DNA of 64,000 nucleotides, taken from assembly GCA_023014335.1 (NCBI GenBank), contig JAECYW010000002.1, positions 3,410,001 through 3,474,000 on the forward strand, written 5' to 3'. The notes under the pieces are model-generated. The model was given only the letters and a program-made list of their open reading frames with translations, made no database searches and was not told where the DNA came from. The DNA is from Galerina marginata. Its lineage: Eukaryota; Basidiomycota; Agaricomycetes; Agaricales; Galerinaceae. The translations under genes were made by a program, and so were the position numbers. Position 1 is the first letter of the stretch, and each line of letters starts with the position of its first letter. This document shows positions 11,501 through 21,543 of the stretch, in pieces.

Positions 11501-12883
11501 CGGTGCCTTCGTCATCCTCCTCCCTATCATCCCTCTTCCTACCCTTCCCCTTATCGATTTTCGGAGCTGCCTCCTCCGCCTCCTCATCTTCCTCCTCTCG
11601 CTCCTCCCCCGCCGTGTCTTCATCGTCGTCAACCTGCATACCCGGCGAGGATCGACGCCTTGTGATGACAACGCCCGCGAAGACTTCACGGGCGCCTGTC
11701 CTCTCGCCCGCCTTCCTAGGAGTCCACGCGATCTCTCGGTCGATCTCGTCGTAGTCCACCACGGCATCATCGTCATCGAGGTCGGAAAGGGCTGCTTTGG
11801 CATGATTCATGCCTGCCCGGAATTGGGCGTTCTTGATTGCATGAGCGGCGCGCCTGGCAGCCCCTTCGATTCGAATTGCCTTGACACGTTGAAGGGCTTT
11901 TGCTTGGGCTTCCTTCTTTTCGGCTTCGGCAGCGAGTCTGATAGCAGCCTCCGCATCGGCCTCTGCAGCTTCAGCAGCTAGTGCTGGCAGTTCCGCGCAT
12001 ACCTCCTTCATGACGCCGCGAATATATTTCGATATCGGAGGATCAGAGACTCTCTGCGCCTGGGGTCTAATTGCAGAGTAGTTAATAGCTATCATAAAAA
12101 AGACGAAGAAATGGATAACTTACTCCTCAGGGTGTGCCGGTGCTGCAGTGCTGCTAGTGGCCGGCCTACAGAGATTTTTAAATCAATGTATAGTGAATAA
12201 ATATTGAAATAAACTCACCCATCCGTAGATAGACCGGCACCCTCATTGGTAGACCTGTAAAAAAGAAACATCAGGAGTTAAATCACGGCCTGCGTGGCGT
12301 GAATAATATACTCACTCGTTCGCGGAGTGGCCACCCCCTCTGTTTGTAGACCTGTAAGAAAAGATATCAGTCATTGAATCACGGCCTACGTGGCATGGGA
12401 CACAAAGGACAAAGGCGGCAGCAACGACGCGAATGCGTGCGTGCACGAACAACGCGACAAAGTCGTCATTGCTCAACGAGACTGCAACAAAGTCACCAGT
12501 GCTCAAAGTGGGCGACAAAGTCAATCCCGTATACAGAGAGATGCCACGCCGTGTGAGGAAGGGGTGGTGGTAAGGAGTGGTGACCTACGTGGCAGAGTGG
12601 GGGATGGCGTCGGGGACAGGGACAGGGTTTGCGAGGCGAAGGGAGCGACGAGGACGAGGCTGTAAACTGGAGACAGATGACTGAACAAAACACCCAAACT
12701 TTTACCTTCGCCGCTTGCTGTCGAGGGCGTACAGTGCGAGGAGAGGAGCTGCGGGTCTCCTGTGCAGAGATAAGTTGTTGAAGAGAACGGAGGATGGAGG
12801 GAAGAAAAGCTCACCTTGGGTCTCTTGGGTCCCTTTCCGGAGTCTGCAACCTCGACGGCGTCTCGCTTGCGCTTGGGGGGCAT
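8583..12883 (-). CDS. Multi-exon gene of unknown function carried in element D
   Basis: The likely start is the ATG at 12883-12881 (MPPKRKRDAVEVAD, nuclear-signal-like), with exon 1 12815-12883 (GTGAGC donor) and exon 2 12706-12759. Small exons at about 12318-12353 and 12222-12257 are homologous to each other (STNRGGGHSANE and STNEGAGLSTDG). The main exon, 10631-12066, starts after CAATTAG. Exons 10392-10573 and several others run down to the stop at 8585-8583. Phases agree from the small exons onward; the link from exon 2 to them is unclear. The product has an Ala/Glu-rich coiled-coil-like stretch (ELPALAAEAAEADAEAA), a long acidic disordered region, a folded region (GRPSQACKNEIKELVLYV, EEQDRKMEKIKETLLDL), a C-terminal globular part (HQFTIAGWPSAVVASLP, VWRCLVNSIRNEAL) and a Ser/Pro tail. 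I do not recognise the family. No transposase motif is evident. Confidence 0.7.
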
Positions 12884-13116
12884 GGTTTAGATGATGGAGG
12901 AAGGAAGAAAGAGAGGGATTGACGTGTCGTATTCGAGTACTGTGAACCGCGCTGAGACTGAAAATTCGGAAGCTCGCCGCAAAATCGGGACGAGGTGTGA
13001 AAAACGAGATGTCCAATCGGGCAAAACTACTGCAGAAAGGGGATGCTGGACATCGGCTAACAGACCCTGGATGGATCAGCTCTTCGAGCCCCAATAAGAA
13101 TAGATAGGAGACTTAC

Positions 13117-13178
13117 CTCGAAACAATCCAAGTGTTCCAACGCAACCCGAGTTCCAGCAGAGCCGCCGATTTCGCCAT
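13117..13178 (-). other. Possible upstream exon of the 8583-12883 gene
   Basis: An ATG at 13178 opens 62 bases (MAKSAALLELGLRWNTWIVS) to a strong GTAAGT donor at 13116-13111. An acceptor-like TTTTCAG lies between this and the MPPKRKRD start. It may be a 5' leader exon or a short upstream ORF. Confidence 0.35.
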
Positions 13179-13699
13179 CGAGACCTCATACAACGATACG
13201 AGCTTCAGGGAAGTAATTGAGTCAAGTAACACAATAAATATAGCGTGTACTTACTCGTAAAGATAAATTTATCGCGTTCGTCCCGTGGTTTCAGAGCGTG
13301 GATGTGATGTTACCCGACGAGTTCTCCGAAATTGCGAGGGACCGGAGGGGACAGAGGTAGACAGATGCGAAAAGAAAGGGGACCGGAGGGACAGAGGTCG
13401 ACGTGACAAAGGGAAGCGGCAGGGAAATACGACGGGACAGCGGGGAAGGTCGAACTTGGGCGACAAAGTCAGCCAAAGAGGAATAGAACTCCAGTGACAA
13501 AGTCAACTGGAGTTTAACGAGATACGAGCGACAAAGTCAGCTCAAGTCTTCGGCGACGGAGGGCCTGCGTGAAGACGCAGGACGCGGTACGGGATCTTCT
13601 GCATCGAAAGGCGCACTTGGCGACAAAGTCAGCCAAGGGAAGGAGGGCTCCAGCGACAAAGTCAGCTGGAGTTCAACGAAACCCACGAGCGACCAAGTC

Positions 13700-13980
13700 A
13701 GCTCGTGGCTTCGGATGACGGAGACGGAGGCGCTGTGGAGGAATGGAGGCGGGGTGGAGGAGCGAAGGCGGGGTGGAGGAGCGAAGGCGCGTTGGACGCG
13801 ACGGGAGCTCAAGGTAAACAAACCCGATGCTCCTGCCAAACAAAGCCGAGTGGGCCGAAATTCCGTCCAACCGAATTTGTCCCAAGTCCAAATTCCCACA
13901 CTTCGGTAAGCGATCAATCATTGTTATCTCTCGCTCTCACCTCCTCCTCCTCTCTTCCTCTCTCCCTCTCCCGCGTCAAG
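13700..13980. promoter_or_regulatory. Candidate bidirectional promoter region
   Basis: Everything left of here is arranged for minus-strand transcription (the exons of the 8583-12883 gene) and splice-like signals to the right are on plus. The small hairpin family flips orientation exactly across this interval. The stretch is GC-rich with pyrimidine tracts (CTCTCGCTCTCACCTCC around 13930). No TATA box stands out. Confidence 0.35.
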
Positions 13981-14890
13981 GCTGACTTCGTCGCCTTGCG
14001 GCTCATGAGCTGACTTCGTCGCTTATGGCACTTCGTCATCGAGGAGCTGACTTTGTCGCTCCTCCACCCGTCGACCTACGTGCTGCGCTTCACTTCAACC
14101 CGACCACACCTTCGACACGACTCGGACCACCTCCAACCAATCCTTTCGGCACTCCTCTACCCATGCAAGGCGGTGTACCTCCTTCGATACTACCTCCTTT
14201 GACGCGACCCACTTCGACACGATCGACCTTCGACTTTGACGCCGCGGACACGATCGACTTCGACAGTTCACCCGCCCGCCTTCGACACGACCTTCTTTAT
14301 CGAGGCTGACTTTGTCGCCTTCTACGCAGAGAGCTGACATGTCGCTCAATGCAAATACCCTCAACTGAGCTGACTTTGTCGCTCATGCCTCTGCTCACAC
14401 CACCTGGACTGCGGCTCCCCTCGTCTTCTCCGCCGTGCTACCCTTCTTTCGGCCTCGACCGCCCACTGTTCGTATCCTGAGCTATGACCGCCTCTGGGGC
14501 ATTCCACGCTATGTAAGGTTTTCATTTCCATTCGTTTTGGGTACAATCTCAACGTTTCTTTCCTATCATGATACTCTCAACCTACAAACTACCCTTCGTT
14601 CACAACCCTCAAGCTTCCTGTCTCCTGTCGAAATTCGTATAAGCGTGCTAGCACTACTGGGCTTCGGTGAGTCAAACTTTTCATTCATTCATTCGAAGTA
14701 TACTGACAACACGTCGAAGCCTTTATTCTTTGGCTTGGACTCTCAAACGCGATCCCTTGCTGAAGGTAAGCCCAAATGTTTTCAGAATTTCGTCGCAAGC
14801 TTTCAACTAATGTATTCCTACTATTTCAGTTCCGTTCTTCGTCTCCAATCCCTATTCTCGATCTCTGCTACTCGCACTTGACAGCCTAGG
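13981..14890 (+). other. Possible spliced plus-strand transcript, coding potential unclear
   Basis: Splice-like signals occur on plus: GCTATGTAAGG near 14510, GAAGGTAAGC near 14765 with TATTTCAG at 14822-14829, and TAGGTACGG near 14890 with TTTTAACAG near 14930. ORFs of 94 and 148 codons exist but their composition is repetitive (Pro, Ser, Thr, Arg) and they contain the hairpin motif out of frame. A non-coding or 5' leader transcript divergent from the minus-strand gene is the simplest reading. Confidence 0.3.
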
Positions 14891-14989
14891 TACGGGTTGT
14901 TTAGAACTTTCGGTTTTTCTCTTTTAACAGTTCCGAGGAAGCTGGCTCCCATGCCTGATCTTCTACGCTGTGGTGTCCTGTCCGAACAA

Positions 14990-15387
14990 ATGACTTGCAG
15001 TGACTTGGATGAAGCTGAAGCAAATTCATCGTATCCTTTGTATCACTTGCAGATGACTTGTGGTGACTTGCAGTGACTTGTTTGATGGCCTGATGAGTTG
15101 AATTTCATTTCCGATTGACTTGCAATGACTTGGATGAAGCTGGAGTGAATTCATCGTATGCTTTCTATGGCTGGCGGTGACTTGCGGTGACTTGAAATGA
15201 CTTGTTTGATGGTCTTATGAGTTGAATTTCATTTCCGATTGACTTGCAGTGACTTGGATGAAGCTGGAGTGAATTCATCGTATGCTTTCTATGGCTGGCG
15301 GTGACTTGCGGTGACTTGAAATGACTTGTTTGATGGTCTTATGAGTTGAATTTCATTTCTGATTGACTTGCAGTGACTTGGACTTGG
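14990..15387 (+). repeat. 124-bp tandem repeat array (about 3 units)
   Basis: GATTGACTTGCA(A/G)TGACTTG begins at 15113, 15237 and 15361, with a first diverged unit from about 14990. Each unit also contains GGCGGTGACTTGCGGTGAC, itself an internal short repeat of TGACTTGC(A/G)G. The array is the inverted counterpart of sequence at 6310-6370 and of parts of the 274-bp array. Confidence 0.9.
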
Positions 15388-15752
15388 TCAGAGGCCATTG
15401 CTGCGCATGGCAAAAACAAGTTCTTACTTTGGGGATGGAGACATACCAAGATTGTTAGATAAATACATGTTAAATAAGTAAATAATATGTATTCCGCTCA
15501 AATCTGAAGCTATTGGGATGATCTTATACTCAAAAAGAGCAGAAAAATGAGGCGGATCTAACAAGCCTAAGGCCCTGATTTTTACGATTTTTTTGATACC
15601 AAGATCATCAAAATTGGCCTAGTAATGGCTGAGATACAGAAACCATGCAGGGTCACTGTATGAGTGGGAGAATTTCCAACCATTGCGTTAGGAATGTTTT
15701 CTGCCTGCTATGCAGGCCGGAAAACAAGTTCTTTTACTACGTAAGAACTTGT
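15388..15752 (-). mobile_element. Non-autonomous Helentron-like element H1 (365 bp)
   Basis: Read on minus, the 5' end is ACAAGTTCTTAC at 15741-15752. The inverted partner of that 12-mer lies about 30 bp inside the other end and is followed by the hairpin GCCATGCGCAGCAATGGC and CTCTGA. This asymmetric terminal inverted-repeat layout is that of Helitron2/Helentron elements. It is about 90% identical to H3 (25379-25758). It has no ORF and so depends on a RepHel in trans, such as the one at 37290-45125, whose element has the same 3' hairpin. Confidence 0.75.
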
Positions 15753-16437
15753 AACAAGATTAATTATTAGACTACAATAAGAACTTGTAAAAAGATTAAT
15801 TCATACGTCGCTTAGTTTTTATCAGATTGCCTTGAAACAAAGTGTGTAATTATCAGAAAAATCAGGGCTAAAAGATGGTGTCACATATGTATTGTCACAC
15901 CTTTATGTGACTTACTAAATGCGGAATATTGTTTGAAATACACTATATTGGGAGATTTAAAGGCATTAAAATAAAATAAAAATAGAGATGATGTTTTTTT
16001 TACCTAAGGGATGGTCTGTGCACACATATCACATGACATATCCCTGAGAATATTTTGGTCTAACTTGCTGCCTTAACTGATTTCAAGGGATTTGCACAAA
16101 GTCCTGCTGTGAGTTTGATTATGTAAGCTTCTAAAACACTATTTTCATGTTATTTGTTCATGTTTTGCAATGTTTGGTGTGCCTTTTATGGGTTATCCAG
16201 TCAGTTTAACACCAATTCTCGGATTTTCACCAAGTTGAGCTGGCTGTTTGCCAGATTTGACACCATGACATCATTGCAAAACATATGTAAATATTTGTAC
16301 ATTATTTTAGATTGGTCTGGGCAACACATTTTAGCATATTTAGCTCACTGAAATCTGTTTTAAGTGTAAATTCACACAAATTTGCGCTTTTTGGGTTGTG
16401 TGAACAAGTCACATGACCAAATCGTCCCTGGATACCC
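15753..16437. other. AT-rich spacer between Helentron-like copies
   Basis: Contains a second AAGAACTTGTAA-like end near 15780, which suggests an older, decayed Helentron copy. No gene recognised. Confidence 0.5.
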
Positions 16438-16631
16438 ATGCCACATGAAAGCCCTGATTTTTACAAATTTTTTGATACCAAAATCATCAAAATTGGCCCA
16501 GTAATGGCTGAGATACAGAAACCATGCAGGGTCACTATAGCAGTGGGAGAATTTCCAACCATTGCGTTAGAAACCATTTCTGCCTGCTATGCAGGCCAGA
16601 AAACAAGTTCTTTTACTACGTAAGAACTTGT
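16438..16631 (-). mobile_element. Helentron-like element H2, 5' part only
   Basis: Matches the 5'-terminal ~190 bp of H1 and H3 (CCCTGATTTTTAC, GATACCAAAATCATCAAAAT, CTACGTAAGAACTTGT). The 3' hairpin end is not found adjacent, so the copy is truncated or its other end has diverged. Confidence 0.65.
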
Positions 16632-16739
16632 AATTTAGCAAATATATATATATTTATATATTGATATTTCTGCTTTCTGGGGAGTGCTTTTACTGAATAG
16701 CACTCTCATGCATCTCAGCTCTGCTTTCTGGCTGGCCTG

Positions 16740-17215
16740 AAATTGCAAAATATTTTTTAAGGCTGGAAGATTTGATGACATTGGATTGCTTCAATCTTTT
16801 GGCAATAGATAGTACTCTACATTGCATCTCAAGATCTTTTTATAGATTCCTGCTATCTATCCTGGATGGCCCGCTAGCCCAGATTTAATATTTGGGAAAA
16901 AAGACCCCTGGCACCCCTCATTTTATAATAATTTACAAATAGTTGTTATCTTTCAAACAAATTGTTTAAACTTTGCATTTTTATTTCAAATCACAAGTTT
17001 TATATTTCAACTTGTTTATAAATTTTGCTTTTGTTTTTGATATTTTTCAGAAATTTTCAACTAATACGCCTAGGGTTACAACAATTATTTACAATTTTAT
17101 TTTTTTTTGGCGGAGTTTTTATTTTAGTTTTTTGTCGTGCAGGGCCTCCATTAGGTAGGTTGTTTACATATAATGTACCTACCTTCCAGGTACCTGGTCG
17201 GGGGCCACTGAAGTG
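16740..17215 (-). repeat. Right terminal inverted-repeat arm of element D
   Basis: Reverse complement partner of 4688-5130, ending GGGGCCACTGAAGTG at 17215. The next base enters Ty3 pol codons (EYFMTAKQ). Confidence 0.6.
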
Positions 17216-20200
17216 AGTATTTCATGACCGCAAAACAGCTCAACCGCCGTCAAGCTCGCTGGTCCTTGGTCCTTGCCCGGTTTGATTTTCTTATGCACCA
17301 CAAACCAGGCCGGACACGTGAACGTCAATCCCAATAGGGCCACTCAGTCCGTCGCGGCTGGGGTCATTTTTTCACAAGGCGTTGAAGTTGATCGCTTCAG
17401 ATGGCTTGTGGGTCATACCACCGCGCCTGACGTGGAAATGTCGGCCATCTGCCGTGCCATCGAGGCTGCCACCAGGCGGCTATGCAGGCACGTCGCTATA
17501 TTCACGGACTCGATTGCTATGGCAAAACGAGCCCTTGACACTTCCTTGCATTCGTCGCAGTCTCACTCACTGCGTGCTTGCAAGCTCCTCGAAACCTGGC
17601 TTGAGGCCGATCCTCAACGCTGGATTTCTTTCCACTACGTCCCCACTAATCTCGAGTGGGGCGTTCATCATATGGCTCACCAACACGCTCGGGGAGCTGC
17701 TCATTTCCCCGTGGACTTCGGTTTGCGGGTTACTTTTGATCGCCTTCGCGCTGAAGGCAATTCTCGCGTGGCAGCACGCTGGGCCAAGGCTGCAGCTGAC
17801 TGTCCACAGCATCTGGGTCGCGATTTTCTCCAGCTTTCAACGCTGGGCAAGAAACTGCGACCCATTCATCCGGCTACTCGCAAGGGGGGGCCTTATATTC
17901 GCGAATCCGGAGGCAACGCAGCTTCCTTCGCGCGCTGGTGCAGGTGTATACTGAATCATGCGCCAATCGGTTCGTACTACGACCGGTTTAACATCCAAGA
18001 GCCTCATGGCTGCCCCCGCTGCGGCGCTCCTCGCGAGACCCGCTCACACATCCTGAAGTACTGTCCTCGGTAGGACAGACAATCCCCAACCGACCGTTTG
18101 CACGGTTTGTTGATTTTTTTGTTGGAGAACCAAGAAGCTTTCTCCTTTGCCCGCCAAGCGGCAGCACCGCAAGGCATTGGGTAAGGCGTTCCGCGCGGGC
18201 TCATCGCTCAGAGAGGTCTTGATACCTTCTTCCGGGTTGCGTCGGTTGGGGGAGGTCCAATCCCTCCTTCAGACGAGGTTGACAGGCCAAGGACGGGGTG
18301 GTGTGGTTCCGCGTGTTCTTCGCGTTTTGTACCCGGTTGCATTCGCTACGACCGGTGGTTACTTTGCGGCCCATATCTCGAATGGTAGCTGCTTTTTTGG
18401 CTTGCGCGGTCAGGCGTTAACGCGTTGGATCGGTTGGGGGCCTTATTCCCGCATCTGCTTATTTCCTTCGCTGGTATGGGTTTCGGGTCGTCAAGGCGTG
18501 GGTGGGTGAAGGTTTTCGGGTCGGGTTCGGGTCTTGAAGTGGACGTCGGGTTTGGAAGGTGGAGAGAGTGCAGCCGCTGCGGCTCCCAGGAGATGTGCGT
18601 GCGGGCTTCGGCTCGTCCAAACGTGGTATTGGCGTAGCAGTGGGGGCCGTCCCTCCCTCGGGACTGGGCGGTTAGGTGGTCCGTCCCCCCTAGCAAAGGC
18701 CTGGCACACAAAGGACGCCGTTGGAAGGATTCGGAAGAAGCGGATGGGTTCGGGTCTGGTTCAGGGATTAGTAGTCTACTGCGCGCTTTCGACCAGGGAT
18801 TTGTATTAGTTAGGCAACCGGACTGCTTTCGTGCACCTGTATATAAATTGTTGATTTTAAAAAAAAAAAAACAAACCAGGCCGGACTATGGGAAAGCTGG
18901 ACGCACTATCTCGAAGAGCAGATCATGGCACTGGATCAGAGGATAATTCCAATATCACTCTTCTGACTCCAAAGCTCTTCGCAATTCGTGCTCTAGAGGC
19001 AGTTGAGGTTGTGGGCGCTGAGGTTGACATCCTCCGTGATATCCGCAAAGGTGTCAAAGGTCCTATCGAGGAGGAACCAGTGGCAAAGGCAGTTCAAGCG
19101 CTTAGGAAAACCTCTGCTCGCCCTATTCACTCTAGTGAATGGTCCGAACGCGATGGTCTCCTATACTTCCGAGGCAAGATCTACGTTCCACTCAACTCAG
19201 ATCTCCGCCGGCGCATTGTCTTCCTCTGCCACGATACTCGGATTACTGGGCATGTTGGACGGTTTAAGACCTTGGAAATGGTTTCACAGAATTATTGGTG
19301 GCCAAACATGTCAAGATATGTTGGCCGGTACGTTGCTACTTGCGATATGTGCCTCCGTACCAAGGTCCAACACTGTCTACCATCTGGTGAACTTGTTCCT
19401 CTCCCAGTCCCCTCCGACCGTTGGCACACTATCAGCGTGGACTTTATTGTCGAGCTTCCGGATTCAGCAGGATACGACGTGATCATGGTTGTTGTGGACA
19501 GTGCTGGTAAGCGGGGTCACTTCATTGAGACCACCACTACTATTACCGCTGCTGGAGCTGCCCAACTCTTCCTGAAGCATGTCTGGAAGCTCCACGGACT
19601 ACCCTGGAAAGTTGTCTCTGACCGTGGCTCCCAGTTCATTGCTGAGTTCATGAAGGAGCTGTATCGCCTCTTAGGAATTCAGCTTGCTCCGTCAACTTCC
19701 TACCATCCGCAGACCGACGGCCAGACAGAGCGTGTCAACCAGGAATTGGAACAGTACATTTGAGTCTTTGTCAGTGAACATCAAGATGACTGGCAAGGAC
19801 TCCTCCCACTTGCTGAGTTTGCATATAATAACCATGTGCACTCCTCAACTCAGCATACTCCATTCCTACTTGACACTGGACAACATCCGCGAATGGGTTT
19901 TGAGCCTCACCAGCCTCCATCCAGGCTTGAAGCAGTCAATGAGTTTACTCAGCGGATGAAGGACACTTTGGAGGAAGCCAAGGCAGCTCTAACCAAGGCT
20001 AAGGACGACATGGCTAGATATTATAATCAGCGGCGAACACCAGCCCCGGTGTTCAAAGCTGGGGATAAGGTCTATTTGGATGCTAGCGACATTTAGACAA
20101 CTCGCCCATCCAAGAAGTTTGCTCATCGCCGCCTAGGTCCCTACTTGGTTGAAAGAAGAATTGGACTTAATGCCTATCGACTTCGTCTTCCAGTATCCCT

Positions 20201-20320
20201 CAAGCGCCTTCATCCAGTCTTCAACATGATCAAACTGACACCTGCCCCTGATGATCCTATCCCAGGAAGGAGAGCTGCGCCACCACCACCGCCAGAGCTT
20301 ATTGATGGGGAAGAACACTA
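17216..20320 (+). pseudogene. Ty3/gypsy pol fragment (RNase H, integrase, chromodomain-side), split by a LINE
   Basis: Bases 17216-17315 encode the end of RNase H ([20 protein letters not shown]). After the LINE the frame resumes at 18886 with MGKLDALSRRADHGTG. Next come the integrase zinc region (CHDTRITGHVGRFKT, CDMCLRTK) and the integrase core, with D in VSVDFIVELP, SDRGSQF and the E in TDGQTERVNQELE, then an integrase C-terminal part (FKAGDKVYLDASDI, KFAHRRLGPYLVE). Two in-frame stops break it: TGA at 19761-19763 and TAG at 20094-20096, both explicable as C-to-T changes of CGA and CAG. The upstream protease/RT and both LTRs are absent, so it is a dead fragment. The 3' side is cut by a LINE poly(A) at 20321. 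Confidence 0.9.
17316..18870 (+). mobile_element. 5'-truncated LINE (RNase H-bearing, Tad-like) copy 1
   Basis: Flanked by the perfect 15-16-bp duplication CAAACCAGGCCGGAC (17301-17315 and 18872-18886) and ending in a poly(A) run, both typical of target-primed insertion. The coding part is the C-terminal RNase H domain (SAICRAIEAATRR, VAIFTDSIAMAKRAL) and a zinc motif (CPRCGAPRETRSHILKYC). A TAG at 18071-18073 replaces the TAC seen in the two other copies in this window. This trims 37 codons; the normal end is ...APQGIG. About 0.7 kb of 3' UTR follows. The target was the Ty3 pol frame. Confidence 0.9.
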
Positions 20321-21543
20321 TTTTTTTTTTTTTTTTTTTTTTTTATCAACAATTTATATACCGGTGCGCGAAAGCAGTCCGGTCGCCTAACTAATACAAA
20401 TCCCCGGTCGAAAGCGCGCAGTAAACTACTAATCCCTGAACCAAACCCGAACCCATCCACTTCTTCCGAATCCTTCCAACAGCGTCCTTCGTGCGCCAGG
20501 CCTTTGCTAGGGGGGACAGACCACCTAACCGCCCAGTCCCGAGGGAGGGACGGCCCCCACCGCTACGCCAATACCACGTTTGGACGAACCGAAGCCCGCC
20601 CGCACATCTCCTGGCAGCCGCAGTGGCTGCACTCTCTCCGCCTTCCAAACCCGACGTCCACTTCAAGACCCGAACCCGACCCGAAAACCTTCACCCACCC
20701 ACGCCTTCATGACCCGAAACCCATACCAGCGAAGGAAATAAGCAGATGCGGGGATAAGGCCCCCAACCGAATGATCGCAAAAGCAAACCATCCGCGCAAG
20801 CCAAAAGTGCAGCTACCATTCGAGATATGGGCCGCAGGGTAACCACCGGTCGTAGCGAATGCAACCGGGTACGAAGCACGAAGAACGCGCGGAACAACAC
20901 CACCCCGTCCTCGGCCTGTCAACCTCGTCTGAAGGAGGGATTGGACCTCCCCCAACCGACGCAACCTGGAAGAAGGTATCAAGACCTCTCTGAGCGATGA
21001 GCCCGCGCGGAACGCCTTACCCAATGCCTTGCGGTGCTGCCGCTTGGCGGGCAAAGGAGAAAGCTTCCGGGTTCTCCAACAAGAACATCAACAAACCGTG
21101 CAAACGGTCGGTTGGGGATTGTCTATCGTACCGCGGACAGTACTTTAGGATGTGTGAGCGGGTCTCGCGAGGAGCGCCGCAGCGGGGGCAGCCATGGGGC
21201 TCTTGGATGTTGAATTGGTCGTAATACGAACCGATTGGCGCATGATTCAGTATACACCTGCACCAGCGCGCGAAGGAAGCTGCGTCGCCTCCGGATTTGC
21301 GAATATAAGGTCCACCCTTTCGAGTAGCTGGACGGATGGGACGCGGTTTCTTACCCAGTGTCGAAAGCTGGAGGAAATCGCGACCCAGATGCTGTGGACG
21401 GTCAGCTGCAGCCTTGGCCCAGCGTGCCGCCACGTGAGTGTTGCCCTCTGCGCGAAGGCGATCAAAAGTGACCCGCGAACCGAAGTCCACGGGGAAATGA
21501 GCGGCTCCCCGCGCATGCTTGTGAGCCATATCATGAACGCGGG
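20321..21543 (-). mobile_element. 5'-truncated LINE copy 2 (minus)
   Basis: The poly(T) run at 20321-20344 marks the 3' end. The 3' UTR matches copy 1, and the coding end (ARWCRCILNHAPIGSYY, CPRCGAPRETRSHIL, ...APQGIG then stop) lies at about 21500-21017. The 5' side is cut at 21543 by the TIR element F. No target duplication was found, because the DNA beyond F is another LINE in the other direction. Confidence 0.85.

Larger units (their letters stand above)
12430..14390. repeat. Family of small hairpins: constant 10-base core, variable matched stems
   Basis: About 15 copies of GACAAAGTCA (12447-13700) or its reverse complement TGACTTTGTC / TGACTTCGTC (13980-14385). Flanking bases differ from copy to copy but are reverse complements of each other: AACTCCAGT/ACTGGAGTT near 13490, CTTGGC/GCCAAG near 13620, CTCCAGC/GCTGGAG near 13650, CCACGAGC/GCTCGTGG near 13690, GAGGAGC/GCTCCTC near 14045, TGAGC/GCTCA near 14368. 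The early copies (12447-12520) are degenerate. Reading frame is not conserved between copies, so this is not a protein motif. Confidence 0.85.
4688..17215. mobile_element. Element D: large DNA transposon-like unit with diverged long TIRs (putative)
   Basis: The left end reads CACTTCAGTGGCCCC at 4688 and the right end is its reverse complement at 17201-17215. About 430 bp inside each end align in inverted orientation, with shared blocks such as GATTGAAGCAATCCA and AGGGGTCTTTTT. Subterminal arrays (274 bp on the left, 124 bp on the right) are also inverted counterparts. The same TIR start and a GGGGTCC-type block occur in elements A and B, so this is a family. The right flank AGTATTTC is inside Ty3 pol. 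The left flank ACAATATG does not match it, so either the duplication was lost next to the LTR insertion or the two ends belong to different copies. An 8-bp duplication is seen for B, which would fit hAT or KDZ/Zisupton-type elements. No transposase was recognised. Confidence 0.5.

Noticed and set aside
10847..11803. 318-codon minus ORF and plus ORFs overlapping the large exon
   Set aside because: Arg/Thr-rich shadow of the acidic exon 10631-12066 in another frame.
4683..17223. Perfect target duplication for element D
   Set aside because: Left flank ACAATATG and right flank AGTATTTC do not match; D as one unit rests on arms and arrays only.
18147..18809. ORFs of 90-120 codons in the LINE 3' region, repeated at 20391-21054, 22542-22946 and 34642-35246
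   Set aside because: They recur because the LINE 3' UTR recurs. They lie after the normal stop (...APQGIG) and differ in frame and length between copies.
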